Shown here piece after piece: positions 8,959 through 18,019 of a DNA stretch of 64,000 bases (positions are counted from its first letter, which is position 1; every line of letters starts with the position of its first letter). Position numbers and translations under genes: made by a program. Below the pieces are notes generated by a model. It worked only from the letters and a program-made list of their open reading frames with translations. It was not told the DNA's origin and made no database searches. The stretch comes from Anaeromyxobacter diazotrophicus (lineage in GTDB: Bacteria > Myxococcota > Myxococcia > Myxococcales > Anaeromyxobacteraceae), in assembly GCF_013340205.1 (NCBI RefSeq), contig NZ_BJTG01000005.1, forward strand, positions 372,001-436,000. The letters run 5' to 3'.

Positions 8959-11142
8959 ATGCCCGCCCGCCTCGCCGCTGCCGCCGCCACCCTCCTCCTC
9001 GCCGCCGCCCCGCTCACGGCCTCGGCCGGCGTGAGCGAGCAGTGGTACCTGCTCCGGGGCCGCTCCAACATGAAGATCCAGAACTACCGGGCCGCCATCG
9101 AGGCGTTCCAGAAGGCGTACGAGCTCGACCCCGCCAGCCGCGAGGCCTCGCGCGGCCTGGCGCTCGCCTACGAGAAGAACGGGGAGACCGACCGCGCCAT
9201 CGCCCAGCTCGATCGGTACCTGGCCCGCTTCGACGACGACCCCGAGCTGGCGTTCAAGCAGGCGCGGTGGCTGGGCTGGTCGCGCTACGGCTACCGGCGC
9301 GGCGACGCCATCCGGTACTACCGGATGGGCCTCGCGCGGCAGGACGATCCGGCGCGGCGCCGCGAGCTGGCGCGCCTGCTCGGGCGCGACCGCGCCACCC
9401 TCGACGAGGCGCTCGCCGCCTACCGCACGCTGCTCGCCGCGGCGCCGGGCGACGCGGCGCTCCGCGCCGAGTACCAGAAGCTGCTCCTGTGGGACCCGCG
9501 CCACCGGCCGGAGGCGATCGCGGAGCTCGGGCGCGACGCCGACGCCCACCCGGAGGACCCCGCGCGCGAGCTCCGGGTGGCCCGCCTCCTGGCCGAGGAG
9601 CCCGGCCGCGAGGTCGAGGCGGTCGACCGCTTCCGCCGCGCGCTGGCGCTCCGGGAGGACGCGCGGGCCGAGCTCGGGCTGGCGCGGGCGCTGGCGCGGG
9701 CCCACCGGCGCGGCGAGGCGCTCGACGCGTACGCGCGCGCGGTGGAGCTCGAGCCGCGCGACGCCAGCCTGCGGCTCGAGCGCGCCCGGGTGCTGGCGGG
9801 CGAGCGCGGGCGCCGCGCCGAGGCGCTGGCCGAGTACCGCCGCGTGCTCGAGGGGCGGCCCGGTGACAAGGCGCTCCGCCTGGAGTACGCGCGGCTCCTC
9901 GCCGCCGACGAGGGCGGGCGCGAGGCGGCGCTGGCGGAGACGCGGCGGCTCGCGGCCGAGGAGCCGCAGTCGCGCGAGGTGCGCCTCACCTACGCCCGGC
10001 TCCTCGGCGCGCGGCGCGAGACGAGCGAGGCGGCCATCGTCCAGTACGAGCGCGAGGCCTCGGCGCGACCGGAGAGCGTCGAGGCGCACGCGGGGCTCGC
10101 CCGCGCGTACGCCTGGAACGGCGACCCGGACCGCGCCCTCTGGCACGCCGACCGGGCGCTCGCGCGCGACCCGGAGCAGCCGGACCTGACCCGGCTCCGC
10201 GCCGAGCTGGGTCGGGGGCGGGAGAGCTGGCTGGGCGGCGCGGCGCGGGCGCTCTCCTCGCAGGCCGGCGGCAAGGAGCTGGCGGGCGTGCAGGGCGGGC
10301 TGCGCGGGTCGCGCGAGCTCACCCCGTTCGCCCGCGCCACGCTCGAGGGCGGCGGCGAGAGCTACGCCGGCGAGGGGCGCAGCGCCGCCGGGAGCCGGTT
10401 CGCGCTGGCGATGGAGGGGCGGCCGTCGACCGAGGCGCGCCTCGAGGGCGCGATCGCCTACGACGGGGTGCGCGCCGGCGCGGCGGCGGTGACCGGCCGC
10501 GTCGCCTTCGCCCGCGGCAGCGCCGCCGAGGGCTTCGGCCTCTTCGCCGAGCGGCGCGCGCGCCTCGACTCCTTCACCGCGTTCGCCGGCGCGCCCACCG
10601 GGCTCTGGGGCCTCGCCACCGAGAACGTCGCCGGCGCCTCGGTCGCCTTCCTGGCCGGGTCGCTGCAGGTGGAGCTGCGGCCGGAGGCGGGCGCGGTCAC
10701 CCACGCGCGAAGCCCGGCCAACGGCTACCTCGGCGGCACCGCCACCGCCGCCCTGCCCCTCGCCGCCGGGGGGAGCTGGCGGCTCGCCGCCGCCCTCGAG
10801 GCGCGGGGCGCCCACTACGGCGAGGACCGCTCGGCGGTGGCGGGCGACGCGCTCCCCTCCGACGGCTACTTCAGCCCGTCGCTCTTCCTGGGCGAGACGG
10901 CGCGGGCGGTCCTCGTGGCCGAGGCGCCGCTCCGCTGGCGGTTCGAGCTCGCCCTCGGGCCGGCGCTCCAGCTCGTCCAGGGCGCGCCGGGCGAGGGGGT
11001 CCACCTGGGCGGCGACGCGCGGCTCGCGCTCTGGTGGCGCGCCGGCGACCGCCTGTGGTGGAGCGTCGCGGCGAGCGGCGAGCAGGTGGGGGCGTCGTAC
11101 ACGAGGATCGGCGGCGAGGCGGCGCTGGCGGCCTACTTCTGA
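8959..11142 (+). CDS. TPR and outer-membrane barrel exopolysaccharide export protein (BcsC-like)
   Basis: Exported 727-residue protein. The signal peptide is residues 1-24 (cleavage after ASA). From about residue 30 there are tandem tetratricopeptide repeats, first NYRAAIEAFQKAYELDPASREASRGLALAYEKNG, going on to about residue 415. The last ~300 residues alternate small and aromatic residues in amphipathic strands and end in an aromatic (AALAAYF), as expected of an outer-membrane beta-barrel. This is the BcsC/AlgK-AlgE plan: a periplasmic scaffold plus exit pore. It starts 11 bp after the synthase fusion, so the two are almost certainly co-transcribed. It is shorter than E. coli BcsC, which has about 1150 residues. 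No bcsB homologue is visible nearby. Confidence 0.82.
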   Translation: MPARLAAAAATLLLAAAPLTASAGVSEQWYLLRGRSNMKIQNYRAAIEAFQKAYELDPASREASRGLALAYEKNGETDRAIAQLDRYLARFDDDPELAFKQARWLGWSRYGYRRGDAIRYYRMGLARQDDPARRRELARLLGRDRATLDEALAAYRTLLAAAPGDAALRAEYQKLLLWDPRHRPEAIAELGRDADAHPEDPARELRVARLLAEEPGREVEAVDRFRRALALREDARAELGLARALARAHRRGEALDAYARAVELEPRDASLRLERARVLAGERGRRAEALAEYRRVLEGRPGDKALRLEYARLLAADEGGREAALAETRRLAAEEPQSREVRLTYARLLGARRETSEAAIVQYEREASARPESVEAHAGLARAYAWNGDPDRALWHADRALARDPEQPDLTRLRAELGRGRESWLGGAARALSSQAGGKELAGVQGGLRGSRELTPFARATLEGGGESYAGEGRSAAGSRFALAMEGRPSTEARLEGAIAYDGVRAGAAAVTGRVAFARGSAAEGFGLFAERRARLDSFTAFAGAPTGLWGLATENVAGASVAFLAGSLQVELRPEAGAVTHARSPANGYLGGTATAALPLAAGGSWRLAAALEARGAHYGEDRSAVAGDALPSDGYFSPSLFLGETARAVLVAEAPLRWRFELALGPALQLVQGAPGEGVHLGGDARLALWWRAGDRLWWSVAASGEQVGASYTRIGGEAALAAYF

Positions 11143-11205
11143 GCGGCGGCGGCGCCCCCTCCGAGACGGGTGGTGGGGCGCCTCCGGCGCGAAAGGGAAC
11201 GTGGC

Positions 11206-11706
11206 GTGGCCGAGCCCCTGACCGAGACCGCGAGCGAGCGCGGCGTCCGCAAGGCCGTCTCGACCGGCTTCTCCGCCGTGCAGGACTTCGTCTACGTGGC
11301 GCTGGGCGTCCTCCTGTCGGTGGCGGCCGGGCTGCTGCTCGTGCAGGCCGCGGTGGCGATCCTGGCCGCGGCGCAGGCGCGGGACGTCCGCGCGGTCGTG
11401 AACGTGCTCGACCGCGTGCTCTTGGCGCTCATGATCGCGGAGCTGCTCTACACCGTGCAGGTGTCCTTCCGGGAGCACGCGCTCATGCCGCAGCCGTTCC
11501 TGCTCGTGGCGCTCATCGCGGCGGTGCGGCGCATCCTGGTCGTCACCGCCGAGTTCAGCGCGCAGACGCGCCTGCAGGACGAGGCGTTCCGGCAGGTCAT
11601 GTGGGAGCTCATGCTGCTCACGGCGCTCATCGTGGTGCTGGTCGGCGCCCTCGTCATCCTGCAGCGGAGCGCGCCGGAGCGGGCGGCGCGGTCGCATCAC
11701 GGGTGA
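11206..11706 (+). CDS. PsiE-family membrane protein
   Basis: A 166-residue inner membrane protein with four hydrophobic segments (roughly residues 27-58, 68-88, 100-117 and 135-155). The arrangement and the ALMIAELLYTVQVSF and ILVVTAEF stretches resemble the phosphate-starvation-inducible PsiE family, whose biochemical function is unknown. I chose GTG 11206 because AAAGGGA lies seven bases upstream; an in-frame GTG at 11170 would add 12 basic residues. It follows the polysaccharide genes by 63 bp on the same strand and may be co-transcribed with them, but no functional link is evident. Confidence 0.75.
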   Translation: MAEPLTETASERGVRKAVSTGFSAVQDFVYVALGVLLSVAAGLLLVQAAVAILAAAQARDVRAVVNVLDRVLLALMIAELLYTVQVSFREHALMPQPFLLVALIAAVRRILVVTAEFSAQTRLQDEAFRQVMWELMLLTALIVVLVGALVILQRSAPERAARSHHG

Positions 11707-11831
11707 GCGTGGGTCCGCTCGCGGGTCCGCGTCGGCCGCGCCGCGGGAGCACGCGGCGGGGATGCGAGCCTGGGCGCCGGGCTCGACGCGTCGTGACGCA
11801 GCGTGCAACATGGACGTGAAGGAGCCACGAC

Positions 11832-12722
11832 ATGCGCCTCCGCCTCGATCCGACCCTGGCCGCCCTTCTCGCCATGGCCTGCTCACACCCCGGTCCTTCC
11901 CTGGCCCCGGCCGCTCGCTCCGTGGCTGGAGAGCGCCTCTCCTTCGTGGAGGGCACCGCGGGCTCGCTGCGCGTCTCGGACGGCGGGCAGGGCGACCCGG
12001 CGGTCGTCTTCCTCCACGGGCTCGGCTCCGACCTCGAGGTCTGGCGCCCGCAGCTCGATCACCTGCGGGCGAGCCGCCGCGTCGTCGCGTACGACCAGCG
12101 CGGTCACGGCGCGTCCGGGAAGCCCCGCGACGGCGTCTACACGCTCGAGGCGCTGGCGGCGGATCTCGAGGCGGTGCGGCGCGCGCTCGGCCTGGAGCGG
12201 TTCGTCCTCGTCGGTCACAGCCTGTCGGGCGCGGTCGTGACGACCTACCTGGGCGCCCACCCGGAGGTGGTCGTCGGGGCCGTCTACGTGGACGCGGCCG
12301 GCGACTTCCACGGCGTCGCCCGCGAGCGGCTCCAGGAGGTCGTCGACCGCGAGGCATCGCCGTCGTTCGGGGCGAGCGCGCGGCGGGCCGACTTCGCCGA
12401 GGCGCTGGGCCCGCGGGCGCGGCCCGCCACGCGTCAGACGGTCCTGGCCTCGCTCGAGCGGATGGACCCCGCGGCCTTCGCGCCGCTGCGGCGCGCGCTG
12501 TTCGAGCTCCGCGACGCGCGCGCCCGCTTCGCGAGCCATCGAGGGCCGGCGCTGGCGATCGAGGCGGCGGAGAACCCCTACGCCTCGACGATGGCGGGTG
12601 CCGTGCTCGGGCTGCCGCGCGTCGAGGTCCGCGGCGTCTCGCACTGGCTGCAGCTCGACGACCCGGACGCCGTGAACCGCGCGCTCGACGCCTTCCTGGC
12701 GCGCCTCGCGAGCACGCCCTGA
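11832..12722 (+). CDS. alpha/beta-fold hydrolase, putative lipoprotein
   Basis: A 296-residue protein with a short lipoprotein-type signal (MRLRLDPTLAALLAMAC). The rest is an alpha/beta hydrolase: oxyanion region VVFLHGLGSDLEVW, nucleophile elbow GHSLSG with Ser near residue 128, and catalytic His in VSHWLQLDDPDAV near residue 269. RBS AAGGAG lies eight bases before the ATG. Substrate unknown; family members include esterases, haloperoxidases and lactonases. The signal suggests activity on the periplasmic side. It converges with the kinase-like gene at 12752. Confidence 0.85.
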   Translation: MRLRLDPTLAALLAMACSHPGPSLAPAARSVAGERLSFVEGTAGSLRVSDGGQGDPAVVFLHGLGSDLEVWRPQLDHLRASRRVVAYDQRGHGASGKPRDGVYTLEALAADLEAVRRALGLERFVLVGHSLSGAVVTTYLGAHPEVVVGAVYVDAAGDFHGVARERLQEVVDREASPSFGASARRADFAEALGPRARPATRQTVLASLERMDPAAFAPLRRALFELRDARARFASHRGPALAIEAAENPYASTMAGAVLGLPRVEVRGVSHWLQLDDPDAVNRALDAFLARLASTP

Positions 12723-12751
12723 GCTCGGGCGGCGGTTCCCTCTCCCCAGCC

Positions 12752-14107
12752 TCACCGGACCGCGACGCGGGCCTGCCGCGTGGCGCGCAGGGCCTCCTCG
12801 ACCGCCGGGCCGGTGCAGCGCCACTCGCTCCAGCTCGCGCGCGCGGCCGCCTGGGCCCGGGTGAGCTCGGGGAGGAGGCGGGGTTCGCGGAGGGCGGCGA
12901 GCCGCTCGGCGGCCGCGCGGCGCGTGTCGCAGCTGCCGGCGTGGAGCAGGTCGAGGGCGTAGACGCGGGCGAAGTCGATCCGGTCGCGCGCGCCGCGCGC
13001 CTCCAGCGCCCGCACCGCGTTCCAGCGCGGCCAGTACCGTGGGCTCCGCGTCAGCTCCGCGAGCGCGTCATCGAGGCCGGGGAGCCGCGCCAGCACCGCC
13101 GCCAGCGCGCGGCGGTCGTCGCCGCGCGCGGCGAGCGCGAGGGCGTTCTCGCGGAGCCGGGGGTCGCGGCCGAGCGCCGGTCGCGCCGCGAGCGCCGCCT
13201 CGTACCGCCGCAGGCACTCGCCGTAGGCGCGTCCCGCGCAGGCGACGTCGCCGCGCAGCTTCTCGGCGACGGGGCCGGCGCCGCCGCGGCGCTCGGCCTC
13301 GCGGAGCAGTCGGCGCGCCCCGTCGAGGTCGCGCGCCTCGAGCCGCGCGGCCACCGCCCGCTCCAGGGCGCCGGGGCGGCGCGCCAGCGCCAGGGCTCCG
13401 CCGGCCACGAGCGCCACCGCCGCGGCGGCGGCCAGGGCGCGCCGCCGGGTGGCGAGGCGGCGCAGCGCGAGCGCGCCCCAGGTGCGCGGCGCCGGCGCCG
13501 GGACCTCGACCGGTCGCGCGGGGCGAGCGGGCTCCGGGGCGCGGGCCTGGGGCGCGAGCAGGGGAGAGGAGCGCGCCCCCTGGGGTCGCCGGCTCGCCTC
13601 GCCGAGCGCCCGCGCCAGCGCCGCGGCGCTCGGGCGCCAGCGCGCGCGCCGCGAGCTGGCGCGGCGGAGCAGCCGCGCGACCCGCGGCGGCACCGCTGCG
13701 CCCAGCGCGAGCGCCGGGCGGTGCAGGCCGGCGTGCACCGCCTCCTCCACGCTCGCCGGCGTCTCCCGCGGGCGCCCCGCGAGGAGCTCCGCGACCACCA
13801 GCGCCAGCGCGTGGACGTCGGAGGCGCGGGTGGCGCCGCGCCCGCGCAGGAGCTCCGGCGCCGCGCAGGCGAGCGCGTCGAGGTCGGCCTCCGGCGCGGG
13901 CAGGGTGCCGGTCGGCGCAGGCACCTCCCGCAGCGCCAGCCTGCCACCCTCGCGGAGGACATTCCCGCGGTGGATCCGCCCGTGGACCCGACCCTCGCGG
14001 TGCAACGCCGCCAACGCCGCCGCGAGCTCGGCGGCGGCGGCGAGCGGATCCACGGGTGGCTCGGTCCAGAGCGGGCCCGCGCCATGGCTGAGCAGCGTGC
14101 CCCCCAC
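12752..14107 (-). CDS. degenerate Ser/Thr kinase-like membrane protein (pseudokinase)
   Basis: A 451-residue protein. Residues ~20-170 resemble the C-lobe of bacterial Ser/Thr kinases: HGRIHRGNVL (42-51) in the position of the catalytic loop, APEL (83-86) for APE, and ASDVHALALVVAELLAGRP for the F-helix. The catalytic Asp of HRD is replaced, no DFG motif is visible, and the N-lobe (glycine loop and VAIK lysine) is absent. A Pro/Ala linker leads to one membrane helix (~224-242), then a mostly helical C-terminal domain with paired cysteines, presumably extracytoplasmic. It is most likely a non-catalytic kinase-derived protein or a decayed gene. An in-frame open stretch directly upstream (14117-14323), ended by one stop codon, could be a lost N-lobe. 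The start used is GTG. Confidence 0.6.
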   Translation of the reverse strand: MGGTLLSHGAGPLWTEPPVDPLAAAAELAAALAALHREGRVHGRIHRGNVLREGGRLALREVPAPTGTLPAPEADLDALACAAPELLRGRGATRASDVHALALVVAELLAGRPRETPASVEEAVHAGLHRPALALGAAVPPRVARLLRRASSRRARWRPSAAALARALGEASRRPQGARSSPLLAPQARAPEPARPARPVEVPAPAPRTWGALALRRLATRRRALAAAAAVALVAGGALALARRPGALERAVAARLEARDLDGARRLLREAERRGGAGPVAEKLRGDVACAGRAYGECLRRYEAALAARPALGRDPRLRENALALAARGDDRRALAAVLARLPGLDDALAELTRSPRYWPRWNAVRALEARGARDRIDFARVYALDLLHAGSCDTRRAAAERLAALREPRLLPELTRAQAAARASWSEWRCTGPAVEEALRATRQARVAVR

Positions 14108-14503
14108 GCCGCGAAGCTAGGCGCTCGCCGCCCGCCCTGCATGCGACCGGGCGGGGGCTCGCTCGGAGTGGCTGCGCCCGATGGGGCGTCCCGGCGGGAG
14201 CTGGAGCTCCAGGGCCTCGCTGCGCGAGAGAGGCCCAGCGCGGGGATCACGCAGCGTGAATGCCCGGGAGCTGGTGCGGCGGCCGAGCGGTGCGAGGCGC
14301 TCGACGTCGCTGCCCGGCGGCAACGGACGGCGATCGCCTCTCTGCCGCGGCGCCGTTCGCGCGCTCGGAGCGCGCGCCTGGCGTGAGCGCCGCCGTACGT
14401 GCCCGCGCCGATCGACCCGGCCGCCGCGCGTCTTGGTGAGCGCATCCCTACGCTACGCCGTCGGCGCGGGCCGGCGGCCCGCGGCCGCGAAGGAGGTACG
14501 CAC
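14108..14503. other. intergenic region, 396 bp, divergent genes
   Basis: Non-coding between two divergent genes, so promoters for both should lie here. A 68-codon reverse-strand open stretch (14117-14323, TTG start) is in the same frame as the kinase-like gene and separated from it by one TAG. It begins DVERLAPLGRRTSSRAF and DPRAG, which weakly recalls a kinase glycine-rich loop. An AAGGAGG ribosome binding site for the exported protein is at the right edge. No convincing -35/-10 pair could be picked by eye. Confidence 0.4.
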
Positions 14504-15001
14504 ATGAGGTCGCTTCCGATGGGTAGGGCCGTCGCGCTGTGCGGGCTGTTCACGCTCGCGAACCCAGGCCGCGCCGCCGGCGCCCGCGAACCGAGCGCTG
14601 CCGGCGCGGCGCAGGGCGCCGGGGCGGAGCAGGAGGTGAAGGGGCCGGTGCAGCTCCTCGATCCCGCCACCCGCACGCTGCACCTCAAGAACAGCAGGCT
14701 CACGCTGCACCTCGACGGCGACACCCAGGTCACGCGGGACGGCCGGGTGGCGACCCTCGCCGAGGTGAACGAGGGGGACGAGGTGCGCGCCAGCTGCTCG
14801 GGCGCGGGCGACGACGTGAGCGTGAGCCGGCTCGAGCTCGGCAGCCCGGGGGCGGCGCCGCCGCTCGCCGGCGGACCATCGCGCGGCGAGGACCGCTCGG
14901 GCGCGAGGAGCGAGGTCGATCCGAAGCTCTCGGCGCCGAGCGGCTCGGTGTCCGGGCAGAGCGGCCGCCAGACCATGCCGGTGCAGGTGAAGCAGCGCTG
15001 A
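14504..15001 (+). CDS. exported protein with DUF5666-like domain
   Basis: A 165-residue secreted protein. Residues 1-26 form a signal peptide ending around GRAAGA. The central part (about 47-110) reads as a small beta domain, GPVQLLDPATRTLHLKNS followed by LDGDTQVTRDGR and VNEGDEVRASC, resembling DUF5666/OB-like periplasmic domains. The rest is Gly/Ser/Pro-rich and probably disordered. The start is well supported by AAGGAGG nine bases upstream. Function unknown. The gene converges with the ABC-F gene; the 49-bp gap contains the inverted repeat CCGCGG-GGGA-CCGCGG (15015-15030). Confidence 0.65.
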   Translation: MRSLPMGRAVALCGLFTLANPGRAAGAREPSAAGAAQGAGAEQEVKGPVQLLDPATRTLHLKNSRLTLHLDGDTQVTRDGRVATLAEVNEGDEVRASCSGAGDDVSVSRLELGSPGAAPPLAGGPSRGEDRSGARSEVDPKLSAPSGSVSGQSGRQTMPVQVKQR

Positions 15002-15050
15002 TCGCCGGGCCGGGCCGCGGGGGACCGCGGGCGTCGCGCGCAGCGACCCC

Positions 15051-16688
15051 TCAGCGCGCGACGGCGGCGGCGCGCAGCCCCGGCGCCTCGCGCCCGGTGC
15101 TCGCCACGTACTCGGAGTAGCCGCCGCCCCAGGCGCGCGCGCCCTCCGGCCCGAGCTCGAGGACGCGGTTCGAGAGCGCGGCCAGGAAGCGCCGGTCGTG
15201 CGAGACGAACAGCATCGTCCCCTGATAGCCGGCGAGCGCCTGGACCAGCATCTCCTTCGTGCCGACGTCGAGGTGGTTGGTCGGCTCGTCGAGGACGAGG
15301 AAGTTGGGCGGGTCGTAGAGCAGGTGGGCGAGGACGAGCCGCGCCTTCTCGCCGCCGGAGAGCACCCGGCAGCGCTTCTCGATCTCGTCGCCGGAGAAGC
15401 CGAAGCAGCCGGCCAGCGAGCGGAGCGAGCCCACCGAGGCGCGCGGGAAGGCCTCCTGCAGGCTGTCCCAGACGGTCTGGTCGGGGGAGAGCAGCTCCAT
15501 CGCGTGCTGGGCGAAGTAGCCCATCTTGACGCTCGCGCCGACCGCCACCGCGCCGGCGTCCGGCTCGACGGCGCCGGCGACGAGCTTGAGGAGGGTGGAC
15601 TTGCCGGCGCCGTTCGCGCCCAGCACGCACCAGCGCTCGCCGCGCCGGACGAGCAGGTCGAGCCCGTCGTGCACCTTGCGGCTGCCGTACTGCTTGGAGA
15701 CGCCGGCGATCTTGACCACGTCGTCGCCCGAGCGCGGCGCGGGCCGGAACTCGAAGACGGTGGTCTTGCGCGTCTTGGGCGGCTCGACCTTCTCGATCTT
15801 GTCGAGCTTCTTCACCCGCGACTGCACCTGCGCCGCGTGCGAGGCGCGCGCCTTGAAGCGCTCGATGAAGGCGAGCTCCTTCTTGAGCATCGCCTGCTGC
15901 CGGTCGAACTGCGCCTGCTGGTGGCGCTCGGCGATGGCGCGCTCGCGCTCGTAGAAGTCGTAGTCGCCCTGGTAGCTCGTGAGCTCGCCGGCGTCGATCT
16001 CGACGATGCGCGAGACCACCCGGTTCATGAACTCGCGGTCGTGCGAGGTCATGAGGATGGCGCCCTGGAACGCCTTCAGGAACTCCTCCAGCCAGATGAT
16101 CGACTCGAGGTCGAGGTGGTTGGAGGGCTCGTCGAGCAGCATCACGTCGGGCCGCATGAGGAGGATGCGCGCCAGCGCGACCCGCATCTTCCAGCCGCCG
16201 GAGAGCGCGCCCACGTCGCCGTCCATCATCTCGGGCGAGAAGCCCAGGCCGGCCAGGATCTCGCGGGCGCGCGCCTCGAGCGCGTAGCCGCCCAGCTCGT
16301 CGAAGCGCGCCTGCACGTGCCCGAAGCGCTCGACCAGCGCCTCCAGCTCGTCCGCCCGCTCCGGATCGGCGAGCGCCAGCTCGAGGTCGTGGAGCTCCTT
16401 CGCCACCTGCGACACCGGCCCGGCGCCGTCCATCGTCTCCGCCACCGCGGTGCGGCCGGCCATCTCGCCCACGTCCTGGCTGAAGTGGCCGATGGTGACG
16501 CCGCGGTCGATCGAGACCTGCCCCTCGTCCGGCTGCTCCTCGCGCGTGATGAGGCGGAAGAGGGTGGACTTGCCGGCGCCGTTCGGGCCGACCAGGCCGA
16601 CCTTCTCGCCGCGCTGGAGCGTGGCCGAGGCCTCGAGGAAGAGGATCTGCTGCCCGTGCTGCTTCGCGATGGCGTCGAGGCGGATCAA
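15051..16688 (-). CDS. ABC-F family ATPase (ribosome-associated type)
   Basis: A soluble protein of about 545 residues with two ABC domains and no membrane segments. Walker A motifs are GPNGAGKST and GANGAGKST; signatures are LSGGWKMR and LSGGEKAR; Walker B regions are VMLLDEPSNHLD and FLVLDEPTNHLD. A charged linker between the domains (YDFYERERAIAERHQQ and on) is the interdomain arm that reaches the peptidyl-transferase region in ABC-F proteins. Such proteins act on ribosomes in translation control or antibiotic protection. I chose TTG 16688 because it gives the family start IRLDAIAKQHG; an in-frame GTG at 16706 would add six residues. It is closest in plan to the YheS/Uup/EttA group, and subfamily assignment is uncertain. 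Confidence 0.9.
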   Translation of the reverse strand: MIRLDAIAKQHGQQILFLEASATLQRGEKVGLVGPNGAGKSTLFRLITREEQPDEGQVSIDRGVTIGHFSQDVGEMAGRTAVAETMDGAGPVSQVAKELHDLELALADPERADELEALVERFGHVQARFDELGGYALEARAREILAGLGFSPEMMDGDVGALSGGWKMRVALARILLMRPDVMLLDEPSNHLDLESIIWLEEFLKAFQGAILMTSHDREFMNRVVSRIVEIDAGELTSYQGDYDFYERERAIAERHQQAQFDRQQAMLKKELAFIERFKARASHAAQVQSRVKKLDKIEKVEPPKTRKTTVFEFRPAPRSGDDVVKIAGVSKQYGSRKVHDGLDLLVRRGERWCVLGANGAGKSTLLKLVAGAVEPDAGAVAVGASVKMGYFAQHAMELLSPDQTVWDSLQEAFPRASVGSLRSLAGCFGFSGDEIEKRCRVLSGGEKARLVLAHLLYDPPNFLVLDEPTNHLDVGTKEMLVQALAGYQGTMLFVSHDRRFLAALSNRVLELGPEGARAWGGGYSEYVASTGREAPGLRAAAVAR

Positions 16689-16803
16689 GGGCGCGCCATG
16701 TAGCACGCCGCGGCGGGCGGGGCCAGCCCGCGGGGGCGCCTACCGCGACGCCACCAGGCAGGCGGGCGGGCGCTGCCCCGGGGCGGCCGCCGCCGGCGGC
16801 GGG

Positions 16804-18015
16804 CTACCGCGCCGCCACCGCGCCGGCCGGCGGGTAGAGCGGCGCCACCGCCTCCGCCCACAGCCGGCTCATCTCGACCGCGCCGCGGTCGTCCGGGTGG
16901 AGGCCGTCCGCGAGCTGCTCGGGGTGGTCCCGGAACCAGGCGTAGAGGTCGGGGCCAGGGAGGAGGCCGAGCGTGGCGGTCACCTCGTCCACCACCGCGT
17001 TGAGCCGGGCCGGGTAGTCGACCGGCGAGCCGGGGCGGAACGGGATGCGCGGGACGATCGCGATCCGGCCGGCGGCGCGCACGCGGCGGATGGCCTCCAC
17101 GAGGTCGGCCCGGAAGGCGGCCGGGTCGCCGTCGTTCGAGCCGAAGCCGAGCACCACCACCCGCGCCTCCGGCAGGAGCGCCAGCACCTCGTCCACCAGG
17201 CGCGGCGCGTCGCGGTGGTGCAGGCTGCCCTGGCCGGCGGAGACCATGGCCGGGAAGTAGCCGGGGTGCCGCGCCGCCACCGCCTCCGCGAAGCTGGGCT
17301 GGTGCGCCGGGGCGCGGTCGAACACGGTCGAGGTGATGCTGTCGCCGAGGAAGACCCAGCCGTCGGTGCCGCCCCGCGACAGGTCGTGCACGTCGATCTC
17401 GTCGAGGAAGAGGCCCCAGGGGTTCATGGGCTCGGGGAGGCGCGTCACCACCAGCCGGACCCAGCGTTGATGGTGGAAGTCCAGCGCGTGGGCGCGGGCG
17501 CGCACCGGGTTGCCGGTCACCGACACGGCGGTGCGCCAGTGGCCGTCCGCGCCGTCGCGCGAGTCGGCCGAGGTCTCGATGCGGTAGTCGGCGGGCGCGC
17601 CGTTCACCTGGTCGCGCCAGTCGTGGTTGCCGGAGGAGGTGAAGGAGAGGAGCAGCCGGTCGTGGCCGCCGCCCACCTCGATCGCCACCCACGCCGGGGC
17701 CGCCGGCGTGGGGTGCCCGCCGCACCAGACGGCGGAGGTGCGGTAGCGGCCGTCCACCAGCACCTCGCCGCCCGGCGGGCGCGAGGCGACGCGGCGGCCG
17801 CGCGAGACGAGCGGCGCCGGCGCGAGCGGCCCGCCGAAGCGATCCGGCGGGGGCGGCGGGGCGTAGGGGGGGAGCCGGCCCGCCCAGGCCCCGACCGCCG
17901 CCGCGAGCGCGAGGCCCAGCGCGAGCGCGGCGAGGGACCGCGCGCGCCGCGGCGCGGCGGGCGGCCGCGGGCGGAGCACCTGCCCGCCGCGGCCGGTCGA
18001 GAGCGCCGGGCGCAC
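16804..18015 (-). CDS. SGNH/GDSL hydrolase, membrane-anchored
   Basis: A 403-residue protein with one N-terminal membrane helix (about residues 27-45), then a Pro-rich linker. Residues ~70-215 look like a beta-sandwich carbohydrate-binding-like region (AWVAIEVGGGHDRLLLSFTSSGNHDWR). The C-terminal half is an SGNH hydrolase: block I FLGDSITS with Ser near residue 225, the block II Gly in SAGQGS, block III GFGSND, and block V DGLHPDDRG with the Asp-His pair. Likely an esterase or carbohydrate deacetylase acting in the periplasm; substrate unknown. It begins four bases after the stop of the CcsA gene on the same strand, so may be part of that transcript. Confidence 0.85.
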   Translation of the reverse strand: MRPALSTGRGGQVLRPRPPAAPRRARSLAALALGLALAAAVGAWAGRLPPYAPPPPPDRFGGPLAPAPLVSRGRRVASRPPGGEVLVDGRYRTSAVWCGGHPTPAAPAWVAIEVGGGHDRLLLSFTSSGNHDWRDQVNGAPADYRIETSADSRDGADGHWRTAVSVTGNPVRARAHALDFHHQRWVRLVVTRLPEPMNPWGLFLDEIDVHDLSRGGTDGWVFLGDSITSTVFDRAPAHQPSFAEAVAARHPGYFPAMVSAGQGSLHHRDAPRLVDEVLALLPEARVVVLGFGSNDGDPAAFRADLVEAIRRVRAAGRIAIVPRIPFRPGSPVDYPARLNAVVDEVTATLGLLPGPDLYAWFRDHPEQLADGLHPDDRGAVEMSRLWAEAVAPLYPPAGAVAAR

Positions 18016-18019
18016 CCCG

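Noticed and set aside
14117-14323. Separate 68-residue gene upstream of the kinase-like gene
   Set aside because: Composition is Arg/Ser/Pro rich with a TTG start and no ribosome binding site; it is treated as a possible remnant and not a gene.
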